NCBI GenBank assembly: GCA_025450255.1
Contig: JANWHV010000147.1
Location: 1-6,372 of the forward strand
Origin: Chloroflexota bacterium
Lineage (GTDB): Bacteria; Chloroflexota; UBA5177; JANWHV01
DNA length: 6,372 nucleotides
Direction of reading: 5' to 3'
Part shown: piece after piece, positions 1-5,489 of the stretch
Position numbering within the stretch: position 1 is the stretch's first letter
How the letters are laid out: each line of letters opens with the position of its first letter
Made by a program: the position numbers and the translations under genes
Notes under the pieces: model-generated
Told to the model about the DNA's origin: nothing
Seen by the model: only the letters and a program-made list of their open reading frames with translations
The model's database searches: none

Positions 1-280
1 ATCCAAGGGCGGCGTGGCTGCCATGACCCTGCCGCTGGCCCGCGATCTGGCCCAGCATGGCATACGCGGGGTCACCCTCGCGCCGGGCATATTTGATACG
101 CCGAGGCTGGCAGGCCTGCCCGAGGCGGCGCGGGTATCGCTTGGCCAAGAAGTGCCGTTTCCAGCCAGGCTTGGCAGGCCCGACGAGTACGCCGGCCTTG
201 TGCGGCACATTCTCCAGAACGCCATGTTGAATGGGGAGGTGATTCGCCTGGACGGCGCGCTGCGCATGGCGCCGCGCTGA
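1..280 (+). CDS. SDR-family dehydrogenase, HSD10 / 3-hydroxyacyl-CoA dehydrogenase type II-like (3' part only)
   Basis: The reading frame is open from base 2 at the window edge to the TGA at 278-280 and gives the last 92 residues. HSD10-type enzymes are about 255-260 residues, so roughly two thirds lies outside the window. The visible part opens with SKGG, in which the Lys (bases 5-7) is the catalytic Lys of the SDR YxxxK motif. It is followed by the helix TLPLARDLA, the post-beta-6 motif LAPGIFDTP, then VPFPARLG and the C-terminal [13 protein letters not shown]. This series is characteristic of the HSD10 group, NAD-dependent cytosolic enzymes that oxidise 3-hydroxyacyl-CoA or 2-methyl-3-hydroxybutyryl-CoA to the 3-keto form in beta-oxidation or isoleucine breakdown. 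The Tyr, Ser and Rossmann glycines are not visible. A GTG at 14 lies inside the conserved core and is not the start. Substrate chain length is unknown. The same-strand thiolase beyond the transporter would catalyse the next reaction. Confidence 0.9.
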   Translation, partial: SKGGVAAMTLPLARDLAQHGIRGVTLAPGIFDTPRLAGLPEAARVSLGQEVPFPARLGRPDEYAGLVRHILQNAMLNGEVIRLDGALRMAPR

Positions 281-401
281 CGTTCACCCGCGCCGGCTCG
301 CGTGGACGCCTCCGCCGGATCCGAGCGTTTTCGTTACGCGCCGAAGCCACTGTACACGCCGTTTCCGGGCGTGATGTAAGCGATCTACTGCTTGGTTCTG
401 T

Positions 402-445
402 CCAGGAATGCACAGGCAAGACGGCGGCCTGCTTGCATATCCTGG
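402..445 (+). repeat. Long imperfect inverted repeat overlapping the candidate -35 element
   Basis: CCAGGA (402-407) is complementary to TCCTGG (440-445). A408 can pair with T438, leaving A439 bulged. TGCA (409-412) pairs with TGCA (434-437). After a small internal loop, AGGC (414-417) pairs with GCCT (427-430). This gives about 15 pairs across 44 bases. The right arm covers the proposed -35 element at 433-438, the position expected for an operator where a repressor would compete with RNA polymerase. There is no T-run after it, so an intrinsic terminator is unlikely. That it is an operator is inference; no regulator gene is visible in the window. Confidence 0.45.
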
Positions 446-460
446 TTGGCTGAGTACAAT
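433..460 (+). promoter_or_regulatory. Candidate sigma70-like promoter for the transporter genes
   Basis: TTGCAT (433-438, three of six matches to TTGACA) is followed after 16 bases by TACAAT (455-460, five of six matches to TATAAT). Transcription would begin near 467, giving a leader of about 135 bases before the binding-protein start at 602. The -10 is good but the -35 is weak, which would suit a promoter needing an activator. Identified by eye from consensus only. Confidence 0.4.
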
Positions 461-527
461 GGGGCTACGATTCCACGGCCGTATGTTTGGCTAGAGCGCG
501 AGAGGAGACGAGCCAGGATCACGTCCG

Positions 528-571
528 CGTTGAAACCTGTCCGTGTGAAATTACGCCAATGATTTCAACGG
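528..571 (+). repeat. Overlapping dyads in the presumed 5' leader of the binding-protein gene
   Basis: The segment ATTTCAACGG (562-571) can pair with either of two upstream partners. CGTTGAAA (528-535) pairs perfectly with TTTCAACG (563-570), eight pairs with a 27-base spacer. Alternatively CCGT-g-TGAAAT (541-551) pairs with ATTTCAACGG, ten pairs with one bulged G and a 10-base loop. The two pairings are mutually exclusive and end 18 bases before the Shine-Dalgarno. They could be a leader structure or overlapping protein-binding half-sites, or chance; I recognise no known riboswitch class. Confidence 0.3.
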
Positions 572-588
572 GTTCCCAAGCGGGTCCG

Positions 589-594
589 AAGGAG
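589..594 (+). promoter_or_regulatory. Ribosome binding site of the substrate-binding protein gene
   Basis: AAGGAG lies seven bases before ATG 602, near-ideal spacing. It supports that start, which also gives a complete signal peptide. Confidence 0.8.
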
Positions 595-601
595 TGCCCT
601 G

Positions 602-1795
602 ATGAGGAAATTGAACCGGTTCGCGTCTGCATCATTCGCGCTGTTCCTGGCGCTGTCAATCGTCCCGTCCGCGCGGGCCGCCAATGCGCGCGCCGCGGCA
701 ACGCCCGGCGTGACCGACACCTCAATCATGGTCGGCACCTCGCTGCCGCTGTCCGGCCCGGCGGGCGCGTACGGGGTCATCGCAGGCGGTATTCAGGCGT
801 ACTTTAACTACGCCAACGCGCACGGCGGCGTGAATGGGCGCAAGCTGATGTTGACGGTGCTGGACGATGGCTATGACCCCTTGCGCACGCAGGTTAACGT
901 CAAGCGGTTGGTGCTCAGCACGGGAGTTTTTGGACTGTTGGGCGTGCTTGGCACCGCGAACAACCTCGCGTCACTGAAGTTCGTGACGCAACAGCAGGTT
1001 CCACTCGTCTATCCGGCAACCGGCTCGACGCTGATGGCGAAGCCTTTCAAGAAGTATCTCTTCCCGCTGCAGGTTACCTATACCGTCGAGGGTAAGGTTC
1101 TCACTGACTATGCCGTGAAGACGCTGCATGCCAAGAAGCTCGGCGTGTTTTACCAGAACGATGATTTCGGCAAGGAGGGGCTTGACGCGGTAACCGCCCG
1201 AGCCAAGCTCGACGGCGCGGCCGTGGCCGATGCCGAGTCGTATGAAATCACCGATACGGATCTCAGCGCGCAGGTGCAGAAGCTGCAGCAGGCCGGTGTT
1301 GACGCGGTGATCATTTTCGCGATACCGAGCCCCGCCGCGACGTTCATCGGCACGGCCGCGAAGATTGGCCTGCGCGTACCGATGCTTTCAAGCTCGATCG
1401 CCTCCGATCCGGGCGTTATCAAGGCACTTGGACCGGCTGGAGAGGGTATCTACTTCGACGCCTATTCACCGTTGCCCGCATCCCAGGACGCCCGCGCCGC
1501 ATTCTATCGCATGGTCATGATAAAGTACGGGAACACGTCCGCGGCGCCAATTGGCACCTTTACCGAGGCGGGTGTCGGCGCGGCGGAGGTTTTTGTCGAA
1601 GGCCTCAAGCGAGCCGGCAAGAATCTCACCCGTCCCGGATTTATCAAGGCGCTGGAAACGTTCAGGCGCTACAATGGGACGTTGTTCCCGAATTTAACGT
1701 TTACCGCGACCGACCATAGCGGCGTGCAGGGCGCGTATATGCTGCGGTCGCACAACGGCGGCCTGGTGGCGATCTCGGGCTACGAGTATCCGTGA
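602..1795 (+). CDS. HAAT-family ABC transporter periplasmic substrate-binding protein (LivJ/LivK-like)
   Basis: This 397-residue protein captures the ligand in the periplasm and delivers it to the LivH/LivM permease pair. Residues 1-26 form a signal peptide: basic MRKLNR, a hydrophobic core about 7-21, and a signal peptidase I site at SARA before A27 (a second ARA site ends at residue 31). There is no lipobox Cys, so it should be soluble rather than a lipoprotein. The mature part has type I periplasmic-binding-protein (Peripla_BP_6) landmarks: IMVGTSLPLSGP (42-53), NAHGGVNGRKL (72-82), DDGYDP (88-93), GTANN (117-121) and PATGS (138-142) at the ligand cleft, FYQNDDFGKEG (183-193) in the hinge/second-lobe area, and DTDLSAQVQKLQQAGVDAV (218-236). 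No Cys occurs anywhere, so the disulfide known in classical LivJ is absent. ATG 602 follows AAGGAG. The ligand is not predictable; family members bind branched-chain amino acids, amides, short-chain or aromatic acids. The permease genes follow after a strong hairpin. Confidence 0.93.
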   Translation: MRKLNRFASASFALFLALSIVPSARAANARAAATPGVTDTSIMVGTSLPLSGPAGAYGVIAGGIQAYFNYANAHGGVNGRKLMLTVLDDGYDPLRTQVNVKRLVLSTGVFGLLGVLGTANNLASLKFVTQQQVPLVYPATGSTLMAKPFKKYLFPLQVTYTVEGKVLTDYAVKTLHAKKLGVFYQNDDFGKEGLDAVTARAKLDGAAVADAESYEITDTDLSAQVQKLQQAGVDAVIIFAIPSPAATFIGTAAKIGLRVPMLSSSIASDPGVIKALGPAGEGIYFDAYSPLPASQDARAAFYRMVMIKYGNTSAAPIGTFTEAGVGAAEVFVEGLKRAGKNLTRPGFIKALETFRRYNGTLFPNLTFTATDHSGVQGAYMLRSHNGGLVAISGYEYP

Positions 1796-1824
1796 TTCGT
1801 CGCCGCGCGGCTGGGCTTTCCAGT

Positions 1825-1873
1825 GGGGGCGCGGGCATCACGGGTGCCAGGCCAGCCTGATGCCCGCGCCCCC
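1825..1873 (+). promoter_or_regulatory. Strong intercistronic hairpin (perfect 16-bp stem) after the binding-protein gene
   Basis: GGGGGCGCGGGCATCA (1825-1840) is exactly complementary to TGATGCCCGCGCCCCC (1858-1873), with a 17-base loop (1841-1857). It begins 29 bases after the binding-protein stop. No T-run follows (the next bases are GTCGTACG), so it is not a canonical intrinsic terminator. Hairpins here in ABC importer operons are known to protect the upstream message from 3'-5' decay or reduce downstream transcription, so that binding protein outnumbers the membrane subunits. Part of the loop, CCAGCC (1852-1857), can also pair with GGCTGG (1809-1814), a possible competing structure. The stem is seen directly; the role is inferred. 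Confidence 0.7.
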
Positions 1874-1929
1874 GTCGTACGCGCGCCGTTAAGGCTTCGC
1901 CGGCAGCACTGTCGTTGGGGTGAGCGAGC

Positions 1930-1935
1930 GGAGGG
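1930..1935 (+). promoter_or_regulatory. Ribosome binding site that sets the livH start at TTG
   Basis: GGAGGG lies five bases before TTG 1940. It is the only strong Shine-Dalgarno near the beginning of the permease frame and argues against the upstream GTG at 1823. Confidence 0.7.
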
Positions 1936-1939
1936 CTGG

Positions 1940-2857
1940 TTGCAGAGCTTCGCGGTAGAACTGGTCGCCGGGCTTTCGACGGGCGGTATCTACGCGCTCC
2001 TCGCCCTCGGACTGACGCTCATTTACCAGGTCAGTGGGGTGGTGAACTTCGCGCAGGGCGCGATTGCCGCGATGGGCGCCTATGTCTTGTGGTCCCTTCT
2101 CTATCAGGCGAGCCTGCCGTTCTGGTTTGCGATCGCGTTGACCATGGCGGCCACGTTCGCGGTCGGCGCTATATTGCAGGCAGTGGTCTTACGGCGCCTG
2201 CGCCGCGCTCAGGCTGCGTCAGTGATCGTGACCCTGGGCCTGCTCATCGTCATAGAAGGCGCGCTGGGCTGGCGTTGGGGCTACCAGAGCCCGTCGATCG
2301 ACGGCTTCGCGCAGCCTTTGATACTGCCAATTTCATCTGGCTCGTGGTCGATCCAGGGCGTGTACGTCAGCTATCTGGATGTCGTGTGCATTGCGTCGTC
2401 GTTGTCGCTCATGGCCCTTGTCTTCATCTTCCTGCGCTTTACGAAGCAGGGCGCCATGGTCCTGGCTGTCGCGCAGAACCCGCGGGGCGCCCGGCTTGTC
2501 GGCATCAACATTGACCGTGTGCGCCTGGTGGCCTGGGGCGCCGGCGCGATGATCGCGGCGGCGGCGGGGATTTTGATCCCTACCGCCAAGTTCGTTCCAA
2601 TGAATCCAACCATGGTGGACCCGTTTCTTTTGAACGCGTTCGCGGGCGCCGTGGTAGGCGGTCTCGACAGTCTGGCGGGCGCGGCGATCGGCGCGTTGGC
2701 GATTGGCGTGATGCAGAATCTCATAGCGTTCTACTTGCCAAAGGAATGGACGTCCTGGGGCCTGAGCAAGGACGCCCTGGTGTTTATGCTGTTGCTGACC
2801 GTGCTGATGCTCAAGCCTGCGGGCTTGTTCGGCACTGCCGTGCAGCGCAGGGTTTGA
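1940..2857 (+). CDS. livH: HAAT-family ABC transporter permease, LivH type
   Basis: This inner-membrane subunit pairs with the LivM-type protein downstream to form the translocation pore. From TTG 1940 it has 305 residues, the usual LivH length (E. coli LivH is 308). It is very hydrophobic, with about eight likely membrane segments, including roughly 5-30, 38-57, 62-84, 94-111, 146-166, 197-216, 232-262 and 278-296. Family landmarks are GLSTGGIYALLALGLTLIY (11-29), VVNFAQGAIAAMGAY (34-48), the cytoplasmic ATPase-contact loop AVAQNPRGARLVGINIDRVR (176-195), AGAVVGGLDSLAGAAIGA (235-252) and LKPAGLFG (291-298). The frame is open back to GTG 1823, but those extra 39 residues are Arg/Pro-rich, resemble no LivH N-terminus and are encoded by the hairpin region. 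TTG 1940 is preceded by GGAGGG and gives a normal N-terminus. The stop is one base before livM. Confidence 0.93.
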   Translation: MQSFAVELVAGLSTGGIYALLALGLTLIYQVSGVVNFAQGAIAAMGAYVLWSLLYQASLPFWFAIALTMAATFAVGAILQAVVLRRLRRAQAASVIVTLGLLIVIEGALGWRWGYQSPSIDGFAQPLILPISSGSWSIQGVYVSYLDVVCIASSLSLMALVFIFLRFTKQGAMVLAVAQNPRGARLVGINIDRVRLVAWGAGAMIAAAAGILIPTAKFVPMNPTMVDPFLLNAFAGAVVGGLDSLAGAAIGALAIGVMQNLIAFYLPKEWTSWGLSKDALVFMLLLTVLMLKPAGLFGTAVQRRV

Positions 2858-2858
2858 C

Positions 2859-3839
2859 GTGAAGCGCCCAGTGCTCCGTCCGGCCGTTGTTGTTCTGCCA
2901 ATTGTGTTCGCGTGTCTGGCGGTGCTGCCGCTGCTGCTCACCGATGACTACAGGGGCGGCATCATCGACGCTGCCGCCACCTATGGAATAGTCGCGCTCG
3001 GCTTCAATCTGCTGTGCGGCGGCGCCGGACAGTTTTCGCTCGGCCATGCCGGCTTCTACGCGATCGGCGCCTTCACGGCCGGCCTGCTGAATAGTAACGG
3101 TGGCTGGCCGTTCTGGCTTGACGTTCCGGCGGCTGGGATCGTGGCCGCGGCGGCCGGTTTGGTCATCGGCATACCTACTCTACGACTCAGTGGACCCTAT
3201 TTTTCTATCGCCACTCTGGGATTTGGCTTGCTGGTCGCGCAGGTGCTGCAGAGCGCCGACTGGGCAGGCGGCCGGTCCGGAATCTCCCTCAGTTCAGCAC
3301 AAATCGGCTCGTTCACCTTTACCGAGGCCCAGTTTTTCTGGGTTGTTCTCGCGGTGCTGGGCATCGGCATGTTCGTGATCTATAACATTCGCCACGGCAT
3401 GGCCGGGCTGGCTCTGGTCGCGCTTCGCGACAGCGAAGCGGCCGCCCAGGCGTGTGGCGTCAACCTCGCTCGCTACAAGGTGCTGGCGTTCGCGATCAGC
3501 GCCCTCTACGCTGGTGTCGCCGGCGCGCTTTACGCGCATTGGTTTGGCTACGTATCCGCCACGAGTTTTGGCCTGCCGCTATCCGTTCTCTTCGTGGCCA
3601 TCGTGGTGATGGGCGGGCTCGACAGTACGGCCGGATCGCTGGTCGGCGCCGTTTTCCTCACCGCCATTCAGGAGAAGCTCCAGGATAATCCGCAACTCGC
3701 GCAGGCCCTCTATGGGGCCGTGATTATTGTCGTGCTGCTCTTTCTGCCCGGCGGTCTGATGGCCCTCAAGACGTACTGGCCGCGGGCAGTGTCGCTCGCG
3801 CGATCACGGCGCGAGGCGCCGCTGTCCGTCGATGGCTGA
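2859..3839 (+). CDS. livM: HAAT-family ABC transporter permease, LivM type
   Basis: This second membrane subunit of the importer has 326 residues. That is shorter than E. coli LivM (about 425) but usual for the many homologues lacking its N-terminal extension. Landmarks are YGIVALGFNLLCGGAGQFS (42-60) running into LGHAGFYAIGAFTAGLL (61-77), PTLRLSGPYFSIATLGF (106-122), the coupling loop LRDSEAAAQACGVNLARYK (189-207), AGVAGALYAHWFGYVS (218-233), VVMGGLDSTAGSLVGAVF (249-266) and LLFLPGGLMAL (293-303). Hydrophobic segments occur throughout, and the C-terminal tail (304-326) is Arg-rich and probably cytoplasmic. GTG 2859 starts one base after the livH stop. Only a partial Shine-Dalgarno (AGGG, 2849-2852, six bases upstream) precedes it, so translation probably depends on ribosomes finishing livH. 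Its last eight bases overlap livG. Confidence 0.93.
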   Translation: MKRPVLRPAVVVLPIVFACLAVLPLLLTDDYRGGIIDAAATYGIVALGFNLLCGGAGQFSLGHAGFYAIGAFTAGLLNSNGGWPFWLDVPAAGIVAAAAGLVIGIPTLRLSGPYFSIATLGFGLLVAQVLQSADWAGGRSGISLSSAQIGSFTFTEAQFFWVVLAVLGIGMFVIYNIRHGMAGLALVALRDSEAAAQACGVNLARYKVLAFAISALYAGVAGALYAHWFGYVSATSFGLPLSVLFVAIVVMGGLDSTAGSLVGAVFLTAIQEKLQDNPQLAQALYGAVIIVVLLFLPGGLMALKTYWPRAVSLARSRREAPLSVDG

Positions 3840-4626
3840 TCTGCTTTCGGTTGCCTCGCTCAGCCTGTCGTTTGGCGGCCTTAAGGCGCTCGACGCCGTC
3901 GACCTCGTCGTTGCCGAGGGCAGCATCGCCGGTTTGATCGGTCCGAACGGCGCCGGTAAGACCAGCCTTTTGAATTGCATTTGCGGCTTTTACAGGCCGC
4001 AACGAGGCACGATCAGGCTTGGCGCCTACAACCTGCTCGGTTCGAAGCCGCATAACGCGGCGGCAAGAGGCGTGGCGCGCACGTTTCAGCACATGGAGCT
4101 ATTTGGCTCGCTGTCCGTTCTGGACAACGCGATGGTCGGCTCTCATGTACTTGGTCGGCCCTGGGTTTTCGGCGAGGCATGGCTATTGCCCTCGGCACGC
4201 AAGAATGCGCAGCGCCGGCGTGAAGCAGCCATGGTGCTCTTGGATCTTCTGGATCTCACCGCCTACGCCTCGATGCCGGCGCGAGATCTGCCCCTTGGCC
4301 TGCAAAAGCGCGCGGGCCTGGCGCGCGCCCTTGCTTCCAGGCCGCGGCTGCTCCTCCTCGACGAGCCGGCGGGCGGGCTGAACGAGACCGAGAAGCACGA
4401 GTTGGCGGCGTTGTTGGCGAGCCTGCGCGCCGACCTGAATGTGGCGATCCTGCTAATCGAACATGACATGGACCTCGTTATGGGTCTGTGCGACGCCATT
4501 ACCGTCCTGGACTTTGGCAAAAGAATCGCGTCCGGCTCGCCCGAGTCGATTCAGCGCGATCCAGCGGTGATCGCCGCGTATCTGGGCATCACGCATCCGA
4601 GGTCGGGCGAAGGCGGCGAGCGATGA
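3832..4626 (+). CDS. livG: HAAT-family ABC transporter ATP-binding protein, LivG type
   Basis: This 264-residue cytoplasmic ATPase powers transport together with LivF. In order: Walker A GPNGAGKT (37-44), Q-loop RTFQHMELF (83-91, Q86), signature region LPLGLQKR (153-160), Walker B LLLLDEP with D177 and catalytic E178, D-loop GGLN (181-184), and the H-loop IEHDMDL with H211. The C-terminal VLDFGKRIASGSPESI and AAYLG stretch is typical of the LivG group. The signature is LPLGLQ rather than LSGGQ. LivG proteins commonly carry LPxGxQ here, so I read this as a family trait, not a defect. ATG 3832 overlaps the end of livM by eight bases and has no strong Shine-Dalgarno, indicating translational coupling. 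Its own stop overlaps livF by four bases. Confidence 0.95.
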   Translation: MADLLSVASLSLSFGGLKALDAVDLVVAEGSIAGLIGPNGAGKTSLLNCICGFYRPQRGTIRLGAYNLLGSKPHNAAARGVARTFQHMELFGSLSVLDNAMVGSHVLGRPWVFGEAWLLPSARKNAQRRREAAMVLLDLLDLTAYASMPARDLPLGLQKRAGLARALASRPRLLLLDEPAGGLNETEKHELAALLASLRADLNVAILLIEHDMDLVMGLCDAITVLDFGKRIASGSPESIQRDPAVIAAYLGITHPRSGEGGER

Positions 4627-5441
4627 GCGGCGCGTTTCCGCCTCTCGGCACGCGTCGTGATAGCGCGCCACCTCCTCCGATCCTGGAGGTAAGAAACCTC
4701 AGGGTAGCCTATGGCGCCGTGACCGCGGTGCACGATTTGTCCTTGAGGGTCTCCGCCGGCACGGCTGTAGCGGTGCTTGGAGCGAACGGCGCCGGGAAGA
4801 GCAGCGCGCTACGCGCTATCGGCGGCCTTACGGCGATTCGATCCGGTGAAGTGCGTTTCGCAGGATCGCGGATCGACGGCGCGCCGGCCGAGAAGTTGGT
4901 GCGCGCCGGGTTGGCGATGGTGACGGATACTCGTGACCTCTTCCCGCGATTTTCGGTTGAGCGGAATCTGCGCATGGGCGGCCTGCGCTTGCAAAGGGCT
5001 GAATGGTCGACGGCGCTTGAGGAAGTGCTAGCTTTGTTTCCCGCTTTGAGCCGGCTGTTACGGCGACCCGCCTGGACACTCTCCGGCGGCGAACAGCAAA
5101 TGCTGGCGCTGGGCCGCGCGCTTCTGACGCGCCCGCGGCTGCTCTTACTCGACGAGCCGTCGTTGGGGCTGGCGCCGCTGATCGTCGAGAATATATTTAC
5201 CGCGCTGGCGTCGATAGTCTCGCGCGGCACCGCCGTATTGCTGGTCGAGCAGTCGACCGCCGCCGCACTGAGGCTTTCTACCCACGCCTATGTGTTGCGG
5301 ACGGGACATCTTGCGCTCGAAGGGCCCTCGGAGACCCTGCGCGCGGATGCCAGGGTGCTGGATCTCTATCTTGGCGGTGGCGACGATTTGACGCGCAAAC
5401 CGCCGGCTACGACAGCCGGCGCCTGGCAAGTGAGCGAATAG
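4623..5441 (+). CDS. livF: HAAT-family ABC transporter ATP-binding protein, LivF type
   Basis: This 272-residue cytoplasmic ATPase is the partner of LivG. Walker A is GANGAGKS (53-60). The complete signature LSGGEQQM is at 153-160, Walker B LLLLDEPS with D177 and E178, and D-loop LGLAP (181-185). LVEQS puts Gln210 at the H-loop position, as is usual in LivF proteins. Where most LivF proteins read VPEGR before the LFPRLTVEENL-like stretch, this one has VTDTRDLFPRFSVERNL (100-116), so the Q-loop neighbourhood is divergent. The N-terminus carries an extra Pro-rich stretch of about 18 residues (PPPP at 16-19) before the usual LEVRNL opening, and the C-terminus about 20 polar residues. ATG 4623 overlaps the livG stop as ATGA and has GAAGG at 4609-4613. 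The frame is open upstream to 4488, but that extension lies wholly inside livG. Confidence 0.94.
   Translation: MSGAFPPLGTRRDSAPPPPILEVRNLRVAYGAVTAVHDLSLRVSAGTAVAVLGANGAGKSSALRAIGGLTAIRSGEVRFAGSRIDGAPAEKLVRAGLAMVTDTRDLFPRFSVERNLRMGGLRLQRAEWSTALEEVLALFPALSRLLRRPAWTLSGGEQQMLALGRALLTRPRLLLLDEPSLGLAPLIVENIFTALASIVSRGTAVLLVEQSTAAALRLSTHAYVLRTGHLALEGPSETLRADARVLDLYLGGGDDLTRKPPATTAGAWQVSE
5401..5421 (+). repeat. Short perfect hairpin at the 3' end of livF
   Basis: CGCCGGCT (5401-5408) pairs with AGCCGGCG (5414-5421), eight GC-rich pairs with a five-base loop. It lies inside the last codons of livF, 18 bases before the stop triplet, and has no T-run after it. It could stall decay or form a weak pause; a terminator is unlikely. 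Such GC palindromes also arise by chance in GC-rich genes. Confidence 0.35.
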
Positions 5442-5476
5442 GTACACTTTGACAGCAGATCGACATAATTCCGCCT

Positions 5477-5482
5477 GGAGGG
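5477..5482 (+). promoter_or_regulatory. Ribosome binding site of the thiolase gene
   Basis: GGAGGG lies seven bases before ATG 5490. It suggests the thiolase is initiated independently and efficiently rather than only by coupling to livF. Confidence 0.8.
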
Positions 5483-5489
5483 CAATCCG

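Larger units (their letters stand above)
281..601 (+). other. Non-coding gap upstream of the transporter genes, probable control region
   Basis: About 320 bases separate the dehydrogenase stop from the binding-protein start. No reading frame here has both a plausible ribosome binding site and a recognisable protein. The gap holds a candidate promoter, a long imperfect inverted repeat, two competing dyads just before the gene, and a ribosome binding site, each listed separately. No convincing intrinsic terminator follows the dehydrogenase: the one small hairpin (CACGCC 355-360 with GGCGTG 368-373) has only six pairs and no T-run. Read-through from the dehydrogenase gene into the transporter genes is therefore possible. 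Confidence 0.6.

Noticed and set aside
14..280. GTG 14 as the start of a small 88-residue protein
   Set aside because: It lies within the conserved SDR core just after the catalytic Lys, and the frame is open to the window edge; this is a gene cut by the window boundary.
355..373. Small hairpin CACGCC/GGCGTG as a terminator for the dehydrogenase gene
   Set aside because: Only six pairs with a seven-base loop and no T-run after it; chance is likely in GC-rich DNA.
487..807. 106-codon + strand frame beginning in the control region
   Set aside because: It starts at TTG with no properly spaced ribosome binding site, overlaps the binding-protein gene by over 200 bases in another frame, and its Arg-rich translation resembles no family.
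2333..2941. Long antisense frame opposite livH
   Set aside because: It lies opposite conserved permease sequence, and its His/Arg/Gln-rich translation is typical of antisense frames in GC-rich genes. The same applies to the frames opposite livF (4709-5230) and the thiolase (5366-5896).
4313..4336. Possibly defective ABC signature (LPLGLQ) in LivG
   Set aside because: LPxGxQ variants are usual in the LivG group, and all other ATPase motifs are intact.
4488..4622. Upstream extension of livF within livG
   Set aside because: The extra 45 residues are Arg-rich shadow translation of livG; ATG 4623 gives a normal LivF and the typical ATGA overlap.
5250..5255. Missing H-loop His in LivF (Gln at residue 210)
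   Set aside because: LVEQ is the normal LivF sequence at this position, so it is not a sign of inactivity.
5449..5469. TTGACA (5449-5454) and CATAAT (5464-5469) before the thiolase gene
   Set aside because: Each resembles a promoter element, but only nine bases separate them, too few for a sigma70 promoter. Pairing CATAAT with GGTACA at 5441-5446 gives 17 bases but a poor -35, and transcription would start at the Shine-Dalgarno.
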